From: Patagioenas fasciata
Taxonomy: Eukaryota; Chordata; Aves; Columbiformes; Columbidae
DNA length: 64,000 nucleotides
Direction of reading: 5' to 3'
Assembly (NCBI RefSeq): GCF_037038585.1
Contig: NC_092521.1
Location: forward strand, 74,192,898-74,256,897
The position numbers and the translations under genes are program-made. Below, one piece after another: positions 27,601 to 36,950 of the stretch (positions are counted from its first letter, which is position 1; the number at the start of each line of letters is the position of its first letter). Below the pieces are notes generated by a model, which made no database searches, had not been told where the DNA came from, and saw only the letters and a list, made by a program, of their open reading frames with translations.

Positions 27601-30600
27601 AGCTGCAGGAGCTGGGAGGTTTCTCTTGTTTCATCAGACATTACAAGGGGATCAATGTGTTGTTTTGGGTAAAGAACTCATTTCACAGAAGAGCCTGCAA
27701 CTAAAGCCTCTGTGAAGGGCTGGATTGACACCAAGCAATAATAATGGTAATAATAACAGCACTCGTTCACATGATACCTAAATCAGCTTTTAGCTCTTCT
27801 GAAGGCTCACAAGCGCATCTTGGCTCCTTCTGGGTAGTGTGGTACCACTGCTTCTCACAAATTCTTCTCTCAGTCACTCAGTTGCCCCAGTTACCTGAGT
27901 TTGATGCAACTGACTGAAGGAGTGTCACAGAGGCACCCCGAGTTTAGTTTAAGGGACAACAGGGTCCAAAACAACTTTTATTAAACCAGTGAGAAACAGG
28001 GTTTTAGCACTCCAAAAGTGCAAATGTGCACGGAATATTACATGTGCTTATGTGGAAGCATGGGAGGAAAATACACCCACAATTATGTGAGGATTAATTT
28101 TACACGTGCTTGTATTGAGCATGAAAAGTACATGTGCAAATGTGCATGGAAAGTAGATACACTCACAATCCCGTGAGGGCTAATTTTACTCACACCCGTG
28201 GTGGCAAGGCAAGTGGAGTCTCCATCCTGGGGCGGGGCGCTCTCGGCGGCAGCATCTTGCTTGTGCTCCGAGAGACCCACGACAATGGGCGGAGTCTTGA
28301 CGAGAGTCCCGTTTTTTATAGGCTGATCAGACCTGACTGTAGGCATTCCAGAAGCTTCTCTGCACCCCCACACTGGCTGTGGGGTGCCTCTGAAGCCTCC
28401 AAACATCCCCCACACTGGCCGCAGGCACCCAGTGGCTCACTGGCGCCTCGGCACTCCCTTCTCCTAACGGCCCTGGCAGGGTGCTCTGGGACCAAACAAA
28501 AGAAGCTGTCAGCCTCAAACAGCAGAGGGAGAGGGAGATGTGCCTACTCCTTCCATGTCAAAGGAGGGAGAGGGAGAGAGGGGGGTTTGCATTCTGCCAC
28601 AAGGAGTTAACAAATCTTTAGCAATAAGGTAATGGTGAATTTCTCTGGAAGAAGAAAATTTGCTTGAATTTATGTTGTTTAAAATAAAAGGAAAAAATTG
28701 GTCTTGTGCTAGGGGATCAGATTGATTACAGAATGTGGAGATTTTCCTGTAAGTGGGAACAGGAACGGAATTTCTTTCCTAACAAGAACATTTTAAAGAT
28801 TTTGAGGAATAGGTTCTCTGGCTTTTATTGCTCAAAACAAAACGTTAGTTGTAGCCTGCCCTCTCACATGGAACAAGCAAACACTAGTTCTGCAGATCCA
28901 GAGACAGCTGTTAGTCAGTGCTCTACATTGACTTTAAAGGAGCAGCCTTGGTGAAATAGAGCATAGCAACACAGGAATTGTCACTTCTGATCAGACCAGT
29001 GGTTTATCGACATCTCGTCTCCTGTCCCTGATGATCCGTAGAAAAAAATCAGGTCTATAGGGAAAGACATTTTTTTTAAAAGAGGATGCAATTGTTGGAC
29101 ACCTAGATAAGAAACTTTTGAACAAGTTGTAGAATAACCAATGTGGAAACAGCAGTGTTTTAATCGCTTGTCTTCTCTGTCCAACAAAAAGAAAGCAAAA
29201 CTAAGAAGCTTTTAAATGAAAAGCATTTTATAGTTATTTTTTCAGCTTTATTTGCTTTTTTTAAACCACTCTTTAATAAATCTTCCTGTGATTTATGTAA
29301 TTCATATTAAAATGCATTTTAGAAATACGATACTTGCAACATTTATGTAAATACAGAAAGACTGAGGGGCAGGGGACTTGAACTCTAAAGCTGCACAACT
29401 GTAAAAGTATGAAGTATTTTTCCCTCCCTTGTTCTTGAGAAATCATTTTTCTTTTTTTTTTTTTTTTTTTTTGCTCATATCATAACTATTTCATGAAATG
29501 TATCATGCGAAATGGTTAATTTTTGGCCTCCTTGTCATGTCTGCAGATGAATACAAGTCAAGCTAGTAATTTCTCCAGGGGGTGAGAATACTGTTGTGTT
29601 GGAGCTGACAGACTCAATCAGAGTTGGCTGCTGCTTCTCGGAGCTCTGGGAGAGGATTAGTCACGTCTAACTTCAGTTTGATGTGACACTCAAGTGCCCC
29701 TATGTGCAGCTGTGAGAATAGAACAGAAGACAGATATATAAATCTTTCTCAACCCTCCCGTTCATCCAAGCCAAAGTCATTAACTTAACATCACATAACC
29801 ACTTGTATTGCCTGAAAGTTAGTGCTGTGCATTTCACATTAAAGACAAGGATCATAATTTGAATGACGGATTGCCTTTGATAAGAAAGCAGTATATCATT
29901 GTCACCAGAGTGACCCATAATGGCTGGGGACTTGCAAAACACCAAAGTTGATCTTTTTCTTAATTAGGAGCATTCAAATTGCATAAATATCTCCTTGAAG
30001 ACTAAGGCTAAGCCATGGGTTTCAGGGTCTTGTCCAAATTCTCTGACAACTTGTGCTAAGTCAGAATGGTTTTGACTGGGGTTCAGCTCTAACACTAATA
30101 CAATCAAAAACCATTTATCCTCGATGTCAATGGGAAACTGTGTCTGCCTTACACTTTGTTTTTACATAGAAAAGGCTAAACACAACTGTGCAGATTTGAT
30201 AGAACATGTTTTCTGATATGGATATTTTCAAGAAGACCTATACTGCTACAATAACAAAGCTACTGCTGAACAGACAGATTTGTCCAGTTATGTCTGTTTT
30301 ACTGCAGTCAGCATTCGGTAAGTGAACACTGTGCTAAAAGTGCAAATGTTCCTAGTACCTCTTGCAATTCTGTATTACCAGCAGTGTAATAGAAAGAGCA
30401 AAGGTTGTATAATAGCTGAGATACTTCTCCAAAGAATGAAAATACAGAACTCAAGATTAATGTGATATGTCCAAAGCTATTATGGCAAACTACCCAGAGA
30501 AGCTGAAGCCATCACTCACTCTTCTGATGTAAAAGTTAGACAGATGGGTTCATTTAATTTGGGTAACAAAGGCTGACAAAGGCATGCAGCTAGCACTGTA

Positions 30601-31847
30601 TTCTGTGTAGCTAGCTGAGAAAAAATCCCAAGATTTTTGGGATCCCTTCTTTCGTTGATTTCATTGAAAGCAATTTACTTCTGGTTTTGAAAATCTGATG
30701 ACATCTCTTGTTATTTTCTCAAATACTGATGGACTCAAACTATGAAAAACATTGATTTAATGTGAGCTGAACCTGAAAAAGATGCAGTCCTGTTTCTTTT
30801 GAGGGTTGATACTAAATGCTTAGAGCTGCTCCAAGGGAAATCCTCACATTCACTGTTTAAGCACAAGGAGAATGAAGGACACAAGAAGGAGATAAAATTC
30901 CATACTGCATTAGTGTAAAGTCCCTCTGACCTTCTGTGAGATATTTAACATTTATATCTTTGTTTCCTGGAATGCAGAAGGCTCTTTACTTCCAGAGGGA
31001 GGGTCAATTTACCACATTTCTAAAACCCCCTGAAAAACTCACTCTGTAAGGTTCTGCGGTGCACATTTCCTATAGAATGTGAGGTAAATATATTTTTAGG
31101 GTTTCTACTGGTAGTATGAAGCTTACTCATATCAGGCATACATTACTTTCACTATTTCTTTACTAAGGGTAAGATTTCCATCTTCATATTCAAAAGACCC
31201 TCTCACAGCAGCCATGCTCAAGTGAAGACTGGAGGATTTGCCTTACAGATGTTGGTATAGTTCATTGCAAACTTTCCTCCCATGTTAGTTTTGTTTAAGC
31301 TAAGGAATGTTTAATGAAATGGATGTGATAATGAATGTTTCTAAATGAAGCTACATAGCTCACATCCTTAGGTCACAAAAAAGCAGCTGGCTATCACAAA
31401 TGCCCCAGTTAACTCCAGTTAATCCATAAGTCTCTTTGTGGCTGAAAAATTTTCTCTTGAGCCATTATCTTTTCATAATCCTTTGATGGCAAAGCACTGG
31501 GAGATGCAAAAGTGGTTACATGTTACTAGAAGTGCTTGGGCTTGGCTGCTTGGTGCGATTTATATATTCAAAACTTGCTTCTGGAATTCATCACCATATC
31601 CATTGAATTACAATGATTTCAGGGCTCAAATGAACTAAATAAGGAGCTTCTTAAAAGCATAAATGAGGCCAAGAAGATTCATCTGGTTCCGTGCCACCTG
31701 CGAGAGAAGTTTGTGCTTCGTTTTGCTATTTGTTCCTGCACCGTGGAATCCACCCATGTCAAGTTTGCCTGGCAGCACATCTCACAGCTGGCAACTGATC
31801 TTCTGAAAGCATGGGAGCAAAACAACCACCAGCAGCACCAGCAGTGA
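2544..31847 (+). CDS. DDC: DDC (aromatic L-amino-acid decarboxylase), 3' ten coding exons; 5' end outside window
   Basis: DDC is a cytosolic PLP-dependent enzyme that converts L-DOPA to dopamine and 5-hydroxytryptophan to serotonin. Joined exons: 2544-2678, 6905-7048, 13096-13162, 15018-15112, 16615-16682, 19968-20044, 23385-23404, 24098-24196, 26794-26895, 31623-31847. Exon breaks and phases follow the human gene, whose residues about 146-480 are covered. HDC, the closest relative, fits worse: this gene has [13 protein letters not shown] and [14 protein letters not shown], as in DDC. PLP contacts A148/S149, H192, T246, D271, K303 and loop residue Y332 are kept. Odd points: the donor after 16682 is TT instead of GT, and human R453 is Cys. 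The N-terminal swap region and the substrate-pocket exons lie left of position 1. Identity is certain. Whether this copy still makes enzyme is open, and it may be one of two tandem copies. Confidence 0.93.
2679..4047. other. DDC intron, no recognised element
   Basis: AT-rich unique intron sequence between the donor at 2679 and the solo LTR. Small open frames here lack splice borders and protein similarity. Confidence 0.5.
4048..4812 (-). mobile_element. Solo LTR, ERVL-like, with perfect 5-bp target duplication
   Basis: The 765-bp element starts TG (tgttgcggtttaaccc) and ends CA (ccagtaca). It is flanked on both sides by gggag (4043-4047 and 4813-4817). The left end resembles the provirus LTR at 39088 (tgttgtggtttagcccc), and both carry acagttta.aaataac downstream, so it is read on the - strand. 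It is antisense to DDC. A 5-bp duplication fits class III (ERVL) elements. Confidence 0.85.
4818..6904. other. DDC intron, unique apart from a microsatellite
   Basis: AT-rich intron. A long TG run (6645-6690) is the only structured part I can identify. Confidence 0.5.
6645..6690. repeat. (TG)23 microsatellite
   Basis: Twenty-three uninterrupted TG units, followed by tatgtatgcatatata and a short (tctg/tcta) stretch to about 6745. It lies some 210 bp upstream of the exon at 6905. It is likely length-polymorphic. Confidence 0.97.
6905..7048 (+). CDS. DDC: DDC coding exon (human residues ~191-238, His192)
   Basis: The acceptor is ctttgtag|GCTCAT and the donor is TTCTTT|gtgagt, phase 0, 48 codons. 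It starts [15 protein letters not shown] and ends [12 protein letters not shown]. The second residue is the His that stacks on the PLP ring (human His192). The variable middle ([18 protein letters not shown]) differs from human more than the ends do. Leu in human GLIPFF is Phe here. Confidence 0.95.
7049..7839. other. DDC intron, no recognised element
   Basis: Unique AT-rich sequence between the exon at 6905 and the CR1 element. Confidence 0.5.
7840..10770 (-). mobile_element. CR1 LINE fragment, broken endonuclease-reverse transcriptase
   Basis: Read on the - strand it contains the CR1 ORF2 order: endonuclease pieces near 10.0-10.4 kb, a linker at 9.15-9.5 kb, reverse transcriptase near 8.4-8.8 kb ([46 protein letters not shown]), and C-terminal pieces near 8.1-8.4 kb ([19 protein letters not shown]). 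The pieces lie in different frames with stops, so it is dead. The 3' terminal repeat is missing. It is antisense to DDC. The 5' limit near 10770 is approximate. Confidence 0.9.
10771..13095. other. DDC intron, no recognised element
   Basis: AT-rich intron with short A- and T-runs before the acceptor at 13095. I see no exon or repeat family here. Confidence 0.45.
13096..13162 (+). CDS. DDC: DDC coding exon (human residues ~239-260)
   Basis: The acceptor is gtctctgcag|TTCTAT after a long T-rich tract. The donor is CCTATTT|gtaagt, leaving one base of a split Cys codon (phase 1). The 22 codons read [20 protein letters not shown] and then PI. The LGTT segment holds the PLP-contacting Thr (human Thr246). 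The first two residues and one Thr-to-Pro change differ from human MVATLGTTTCC. Confidence 0.94.
13163..15017. other. DDC intron, no recognised element
   Basis: Unique intron sequence. The 128-codon open frame at 13412-13798 has no splice borders and no protein similarity I can see, so it is taken as chance. Confidence 0.5.
15018..15112 (+). CDS. DDC: DDC coding exon (human residues ~261-292, Asp271)
   Basis: The acceptor is tatttttag|GCAATA, completing the split Cys codon. The donor is GTAGAG|gtgaat. The 31 whole codons begin [18 protein letters not shown] and end RHLLNGVE. The Asp in HIDAAYAG is the residue that pairs with the pyridine nitrogen of PLP (human Asp271), and the following Ala273 is also kept. 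This is the exon most like the human one. Confidence 0.96.
15113..16614. other. DDC intron with a long T run
   Basis: A run of about 26 T at 15164-15189 and short A-rich runs near 15340 and 16070 are the only structured parts. Confidence 0.5.
15164..15189. repeat. Poly(T) run
   Basis: Uninterrupted run of about 26 T in a DDC intron, 52 bp after the donor at 15113. Confidence 0.95.
16615..16682 (+). CDS. DDC: DDC coding exon with PLP lysine (Lys303); donor site damaged
   Basis: The acceptor is cattctcag|TTTGCG. The reading is [19 protein letters not shown] followed by STMW, whose Lys in NPHKW forms the Schiff base with PLP (human Lys303). The exon should end ATGTG before a GT donor, with the next exon giving the last G of the Trp codon. 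The sequence is ATGTG followed by TTAAGC, so the +1 G is missing or changed. Using the GT one base earlier (intron from 16682) makes the joined frame stop at once. The GT at 16680-16681 keeps frame but drops the Trp (human W315) and is a poor donor. Exon identity is certain; its end is uncertain. Confidence 0.9.
16683..19251. other. DDC intron after the damaged donor
   Basis: It begins TTAAGC instead of GT. The sequence is AT-rich and unique with A-runs near 17380 and a T-run near 18010. No exon is visible. Confidence 0.5.
19252..19310 (-). mobile_element. Short old CR1 3'-end remnant
   Basis: The stretch tttggttggaaaagactt followed by taaagatgataaaatc matches the conserved 3' tail seen in other CR1 copies of this window (for example 40798 and 48255). 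Only about 50 bp are recognisable and the terminal 8-bp repeat is absent. Confidence 0.55.
19968..20044 (+). CDS. DDC: DDC coding exon (human residues ~316-341, flexible loop)
   Basis: The acceptor is tttcttacacag|GGTGAA after a T-rich tract, and the donor is GACTCCG|gtaatt. The first G completes the split Trp codon from the previous exon. The frame then reads [18 protein letters not shown] and QHQHQDS, with the next Gly codon split. Tyr in PLYL matches human Tyr332 of the catalytic loop. Confidence 0.94.
20045..21312. other. DDC intron, no recognised element
   Basis: Unique sequence between the exon ending 20044 and a CR1 fragment. No exon-like structure. Confidence 0.5.
21313..21930 (-). 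mobile_element. CR1 LINE 3' fragment
   Basis: The left end is the terminal repeat (aagaatcacagaatc), followed by the typical tail gattggaaaagactttta. The - strand encodes a 185-codon frame (21327-21884) with the CR1 C-terminus: [48 protein letters not shown]. It is 5' truncated near 21930, antisense to DDC, and non-autonomous because reverse transcriptase motifs are missing. Confidence 0.93.
21931..23384. other. DDC intron, no recognised element
   Basis: Unique AT-rich sequence up to the microexon acceptor. Confidence 0.5.
23385..23404 (+). CDS. DDC: DDC 20-bp microexon (LVTDYR)
   Basis: The acceptor is taacttctag|GCCTTG and the donor is TATCGG|gtaagt. With the split Gly it encodes G-LVTDYR, matching human GLITDYR (residues about 341-347). 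Human DDC has an equally tiny exon here. It is too short to be found by ORF length and was placed by frame, flanking splice sites and the protein match. Confidence 0.93.
23405..24097. other. DDC intron, no recognised element
   Basis: Short unique intron between the 20-bp microexon and the next exon. Confidence 0.55.
24098..24196 (+). CDS. DDC: DDC coding exon (human residues ~348-380)
   Basis: The acceptor is cttgccttgcag|CACTGG and the donor is CGCAAG|gtgact, phase 0, 33 codons. It starts [19 protein letters not shown] and ends GLQEHIRK, nearly the human sequence. Arg355 and Arg358 equivalents are present. It is clearly GC-richer than the flanking intron. Confidence 0.96.
24197..26793. other. 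DDC intron, no recognised element
   Basis: AT-rich unique sequence. The 107-codon frame at 25281-25604 lacks recognisable similarity and is not annotated. Confidence 0.5.
26794..26895 (+). CDS. DDC: DDC coding exon (human residues ~381-414)
   Basis: The acceptor is cccttctcag|CACATC and the donor is CTGAAG|gtaagg, phase 0, 34 codons. It reads [19 protein letters not shown] and then [15 protein letters not shown]. This is the start of the C-terminal domain, and the GLVCFRLK strand is identical to human. Confidence 0.95.
26896..27917. other. Start of the last DDC intron
   Basis: AT-rich sequence with short TG/TA-rich stretches near 27190-27290. No exon or element recognised. Confidence 0.5.
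27923..28601 (-). mobile_element. Solo LTR with perfect 5-bp target duplication, - strand
   Basis: The 679-bp element starts TG (tgtcacag) and ends CA (tgccaca). The duplication aggag lies at 27918-27922 and 28602-28606. On the - strand there is a TATA box (cctataaaaaac, near 28320) and a poly(A) signal (AATAAA, near 27980), which fixes the orientation. It is GC-rich, unlike the intron around it, and holds chance open frames on both strands. It is antisense to DDC. Confidence 0.88.
28607..31622. other. Last DDC intron, right part
   Basis: Unique AT-rich sequence with a run of about 21 T at 29452-29472. No exon is seen before 31623. Confidence 0.5.
29452..29472. repeat. Poly(T) run
   Basis: Uninterrupted run of 21 T in the last DDC intron. 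Confidence 0.95.
31623..31847 (+). CDS. DDC: DDC last coding exon with stop; Arg453-to-Cys
   Basis: The acceptor is aatgatttcag|GGCTCA. The frame runs 74 codons to TGA at 31845-31847. It includes [20 protein letters not shown] and ends in a His/Gln-rich tail (NNHQQHQQ) that is longer than the human end. Where human reads CSRTVES this reads CSCTVES (codon TGC). Arg to Cys fits a CpG transition. The rest of the C-terminal domain is intact. Confidence 0.94.
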   Translation, partial: GSNELNKELLKSINEAKKIHLVPCHLREKFVLRFAICSCTVESTHVKFAWQHISQLATDLLKAWEQNNHQQHQQ

Positions 31848-32735
31848 AGTAGCAGTGGGGAGGAGGAAATTAACTGGCTTTCTCTGTGTTACAAGCTTCA
31901 TTTAAGGGGCAGGGGGGAAAGTGAAACCATGTAGGAAAAAAAATACAAAACCTCTTCTTATATAGCCCAGCTGCAGTCACAAAACCCTTGCCAGCAAGTT
32001 GTGTTGTAGCCTTGCTCATTCCTTCTCCATGCTGCACTCTTTATCTTGCCTGTTTCTAGGATGCACATATTCATGGGGGCTCGAGCTGTCTTCTTGTCAC
32101 TTTGTAATCAAGAGCATTTATTGAACCAGGCAATGGAAACGAAAGGGTTAGTGCTCTCTCAACTAACCTCTAGCACAGCCACTCCTTTCTTCACAGATGA
32201 AACTGTTGTAACCAATTAATTTAACATTACTGTGACTTCAGAAAGAATCCAAGTTGGGGGAAGTTCAGTGCTGGGTGCTAACACTGTTCAGGTCCTACCC
32301 AAACAGGCACACACAGATGTTCTCATTATTTGGGGCACTATCAAGTCATGACACACTTGCTGCAGTCATTTAATCTGTGAAGTTAGGACTTCAGGACTTC
32401 CTTGGTGACATATTCAGATTGAGGGGAGAGAGCACTAAATGAACTCTAACTGGCCTTGTGGCACGTTCTCTACTTTCTTCTAAAGGGTTTGCTTTTAGAA
32501 CAGCCATTTTGTCACATCTCAGCAAATAGTTGGTTTTCACTTTGATGGTTCCTAATGAGGCTTCTTAAAAGCTCCTTCTTAAGAGTTCTGTTAAAAGCAA
32601 TGTCCTACCTGGTATTCCATATTTTAGCCAAGTTATTATAAGCATTGACTACTTGAAAAAAGCCTGTTGTGACTTCTTTTCAGGGCTACCATTCTGCTTA
32701 CTTCATTGTGTAATAAATATTTTTCAAAAGATGTT
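31848..32735 (+). other. DDC: DDC 3' untranslated region (end estimated)
   Basis: This non-coding sequence follows the DDC stop. A canonical AATAAA at 32712-32717 gives a likely end near 32735, and a second AATAAA lies at 32809-32814. No downstream GU-rich element is decisive, so the true cleavage site is uncertain. No repeat was recognised in it. Confidence 0.5.
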
Positions 32736-33674
32736 AAGAAATGTGATTTAAAAAAAAAATGTTACTCTTTGTTTCTCAAATTAGCTAACAAATAAGATAA
32801 CAAATTACAATAAAACCAGAAATTAAGAGAAGCCCAAAATATACTGTGGTGGCCTTATCAGTGGTTTTCTTCTATTAGGAGTGAAGCAGGGTGTATGAAA
32901 ACATTGAAAAACAATTAACCTTCAGAGAAAGTCAAATTATATGTACGTGACACAAACCATTGATATGTCATTGTGTCAAAGGCAGGTGTAGTAATGCAAG
33001 TCAGGAACAGCATCTGACTTTCATAAGTACTTCAGTTATTTTGAAAACATAATTTCCGAACAGTTATTTCACTGCAAATAAGAACAAAATAAATAGGTAC
33101 TCCAAGAAAAATAATCTGTAGGAATCATTTCTACATTTGCATTTATTTTCCTTTTCCCCTTTTAGGGGTCATATTGACTTCTACAGCACCTTGAACAACT
33201 TGCACAATTATTCAACTTTCTTCCTCCCTCTCTTGCAAGTATACTACCTACCTATATTTGGAAAGTTGCATGTAGACCATGAAACATGGACCCAAATGGT
33301 AGATTTGGCACATAGTCTGCTCCTACCTACTGTCTCTCCAGAAGGGATGAAAGCGGCTGACTGTGGACCAGGTGCATTTTTCTGGGGATTCCTAATCACC
33401 TCGCTTCTGCAATGCAAACTGGGGAAGAATTAGTATTAGTGTGTGTTAAATTGGTACGTAAGAGATGTGCACAAACCCATACACTTCTGAAAAACAGACC
33501 AAGCTCTGCATTTCCAGCAGGTCAAGCTATGTGACTAGGGGAGGCAGTGGCATTCCACCCTTCCGTAAGGCTAGCCAGGGGCTATGTTATGCACCCAGAT
33601 GGAGAAGCTGATTACTGTTGCTGTAAGGAATTGATCTCACAGGTAACAGATGAAGCAAGACAAATTAATTTGGC
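32736..33674. other. Intergenic, no recognised element
   Basis: Between the DDC 3' end and the provirus. A 98-codon frame at 33137-33433 has no similarity I recognise. FIGNL1, the neighbour expected here from other vertebrates, is absent. Confidence 0.45.
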
Positions 33675-34275
33675 TGTTGTGATTTAGCCCCAACTCCTCG
33701 TACACCCAGTTGTCAAGTAGAACCACATGCTACTTGCTCACTCCTCCCCTGCCTCTGGTGGGATGAGGAGGAGAATCCGGAAACAAAAGGCAAAATTAAT
33801 GGGTTGAGATTAGAACAGTTTAACAGAATAACAAAAGGGAAAGAAAAAACCCCAACAATAACAATAATAATAATGAAAGCATATACAAAGTGAGGGATAC
33901 ACAATGCAATCTCTAACCATGTGGCAACACTGATGTGAGGACCATTTCTGAGAAGTTAACTCCCCTGAGCAGGGATTGCAAACTCCAGATCACAGTTTGC
34001 ACCAAAACCTCCCCCATCCCAGACAGCAGCATGTACTCAAAGCACAATAGTACCTATCAGTACAGTCCAGAAAGAACTGAGACCTCCCCAGACTGATCCA
34101 CTCCCCAGCAGTGAGAAAAAGAGACTCATACCCCTTGCCAGCCCTCAGTTTTGAACTGAGCGTGACCTTATACCATATAGAATATCCCTGTGGCTAGTTT
34201 TGGATCAGCTGTTCTGGCTGCATCATCCCCCCAGCTACCTGTGGAAATTAACCCTATCCCAGTCAACCAACCACA
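33675..34275 (-). repeat. Provirus 3' LTR
   Basis: Starts tgttgtgatttagcccc and ends accaacca-ca on the + strand. It aligns with the other LTR (39088) over the first 150 bp, including gaacagtttaacagaata. A purine-rich tract on the - strand lies just right of it (34276-34286), the place expected for the polypurine tract. A microsatellite-like acacac stretch lies nearby at 34372-34384. Confidence 0.8.
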
Positions 34276-34289
34276 TTCCATCCCTTATT

Positions 34290-35200
34290 CTATACCACTT
34301 ATGTCATGCTTGGGTCTTACACTTACCAATACATTGTAGTTAATTACTACCACTTTTTCTATAAATATATGCACACACACACATATACACACAAACATTA
34401 TCCCCTAGAATTAACTACATGACCTTTGCTAAATTTGAATCACAGTTTCTGAAGGTTTCACCACTCCTTGCTCCATGTGTAGTATTTAATAGTCCATTAT
34501 ACCACTTGGAGGCTGGTACATGTAGGGGATGTCATATACCCGTTCAATGCCATGCTCTTTGGCCCAGGTGTCTACGAGGTTGTTTCAGAAATTAGTTCTG
34601 TAGTCTGACTCAGTTAATTCTGGGGTGCTGTGTTGCCATAGGACTTGCTTTTCAAGGCCCAGGATAATGTTCTGGGCTGTGACATGGGGCACAGCCTATG
34701 TTTCTAGCCATCTGGTGGTTGCCTTCACCATTGTAAGCACATAGTGCTTGTCGTGTTGGGTTTGTGGGAATGTAATATAGTCCATCTGCCAGGCCTCCCC
34801 ATATTTGTACTTTAGCCGTTGCCCTACAAACCATACAAGCTTTAAAAATTTGGCTTGTTTGATTGCAGCACATGTTTCACCTGTGCAAGAATGTCCATTT
34901 TCAAGTCTACCTCTCAGTTGTGAGCCTATCCATATGTTGCATTCCCACCTTGTTGACCTGAGGCATCATGGGCCCACAGAGCTAGAAATAGTTCACCTTT
35001 ATGTTGTCAGTTCAAATCTACTCCAGCTCCTTCAGTCTTAGCAGCCTGATCTGCCTGGTGATTGTTTTGATGTTCTTCAGTGGACCAACTTTCAGGCACA
35101 TGGGTATCTACGTGGTACACTTTTACAGACAGGTTCTCTAGCCAGGCAGCAATATCTTACCATAATTCAGCAGTCCAGATGGGTTTACCTCTGTGCTGCC
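34290..35200 (-). pseudogene. Provirus integrase remnant
   Basis: On the - strand at 34652-34873 a frame reads through a zinc-finger-side CNQTSQIFKACMV segment and YYIPTNPTRQ. Further along (34.5-34.65 kb) the catalytic-core region is recognisable, but the second catalytic Asp context is altered (SDYRT) and a stop follows. Only about 230 bp remain before the LTR, so the C-terminal domain is shortened or lost. Confidence 0.7.
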
Positions 35201-35950
35201 AGTTGCTTTGCTTCTCTTGCTGTAGCCACCCCCACAGGGCATTTGCTCCCATCCATGAGTCAGTGTAAAGATAAAGCACTGGCCATTTTTCTCATTTTTC
35301 AGCAATGTCTAAAGCCAGCTGGATGCCTTTCACCTCTGCAAACTGATTCTTTTCATGTTGTCCTTCAGTGGCTTTTGCGACTCGTTGGGTGGGACTCTGC
35401 ACAGCAACTTTCCACTTCCCGATGTTATTCCGTAATACAACAGGACCCATCAGTGAACAGGGTATTTCCCTTCTCATTCTCGGGTAGTTTATAATACAGT
35501 GTGGCTTCTTTGGCATTTATCACCTCCTTTTCTGGTACTATTCTGAAATCTTTGCCCTCTGGTCAGCTTGTGATCAGTTCTAAGAGCCCTGGCTGGTTGG
35601 TGTTTCCCATTCAAGCCTGTTGTGTGATCAGTGCAACCCACTTACTCCATGCAGCATCAGTTGTGTGATGTGTAGAAGGGACCTTCCCTTTGAACATCGA
35701 GCCCAGCACTGGCAGTTGAAGTGTCAGGAGGAGCTGTGCTTCAGTACCAGTCACTTCCTAGGCATCTTGAACCCCTTCATATGCTGCCAATCTCTTTTTC
35801 AGTAGGAGTATGGCCTTGAATCCTCTGTATCACTGACTCCAAAACCGCAGGGGCTGACCTCAAGTCTCCCCTGGTGTTTTCTGCCAGAGGCTCCAGGACG
35901 GGACATCCTCCCCAGCTGCAGCATAGAGCACATCTTCGACATCCTGTCCT
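35200..35950 (-). pseudogene. Provirus RNase H remnant
   Basis: The - strand frame 35292-35516 holds QRVAKATEGQHEKNQFAEVK followed by LALDIAE, typical of the RNase H core. Neighbouring pieces are in other frames. Inactive. Confidence 0.65.
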
Positions 35951-36950
35951 GCCTGGACTGGCCCAAGGACTACTGCATGAACTATCTCCCATTTCATTTG
36001 TTAAAAGGCTTGCTGTTGCTCAGGGCCCCACTTGAAATCATTCTTCTTCTGGGTTACTTGAAAGAGAAGGCTCACAATCTGACTGTAGCTTGGAATGTGC
36101 ATTCTCCAAAAACCCACAACGCCCAACAAAACTTGCATTTTCCTTTTATAAGTCTGTGGAGACATTGCTGCTATTTTATTGGTCACATCCATTGGGATCT
36201 GATGACATCCATCCTGCCATTTTACTCCTAAAAACTGGATCTCTTGTATAGCTCCTTTGACCCTACTTAGTTTTATAGCAAAACCAGCTTTCAGAAGAAT
36301 TTGGATTATTCTCTCACCTTTCTCAAAAACTTCTGCTGTGTCACCCCACACAATAATGCCATCATTGTATTGCAGGTGTTACAGAGCTTTGCCGTGTACC
36401 AGTGCAGTCTGTATCAGTCCATGGCAGATGGTAGGGCTGTGTTTCCACCCCTGGGGCATTCAATTCCAGGTGTACTGGATGTCTCTCCAAGTGAAAGCAA
36501 GTTCTGGCCAGCACTCTGCTGCCAAACAAATTGATAAAAAACCATCAGCAATGTCAGTTGTGGCATGCGATTGAGCTGCCTTTGACTCCAATTGCAGCTT
36601 TAGTGTGTCTGGAATGGCAGCTCTTAGCGGTGGCGTGACTTCATTCAGGCCACAATAGTCTACTGTTAGTCTTCACTCTCCATTGGACATCTGCACTCGC
36701 CATATGGGACTGGTAAAGGGTGAACAAGTCTTACTGATCACTCCTTGGCTCCCCATTTGATGAATCAACTTATGGATGGGAATCACAGAACCTTGGTTAG
36801 TGTGATATTGTCACTGATGCACTGTCATGACAGCAATTGGTACCTGCTGTTCTTTGACCCTCAGCAATCCTAAAACAGAACGGTCCTCTGAGAGACCTGA
36901 CAAGGTAGACAGCTGTTTAATGTCCTCTATCTCCATGGCTGCTATGCCAA
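35950..36950 (-). pseudogene. Provirus reverse transcriptase remnant
   Basis: The - strand frame 36001-36351 holds the thumb-side region (FLGVKWQDG, LLGVVGFWRMHIPSYSQIV, WGPEQQQAF). Just upstream in the same frame the catalytic YxDD box reads Y-N-D-G, so the second essential Asp is gone. Other parts are in shifted frames. Confidence 0.75.

Noticed and set aside
28134-28610. 158-codon + strand frame and overlapping - strand frame
   Set aside because: They lie inside a GC-rich solo LTR, where stop codons are rare by composition.
2544-31847. Gene could be histidine decarboxylase (HDC) rather than DDC
   Set aside because: Diagnostic stretches ([30 protein letters not shown] followed by DDC-type C-terminus) match DDC, and the protein stops at the DDC length.
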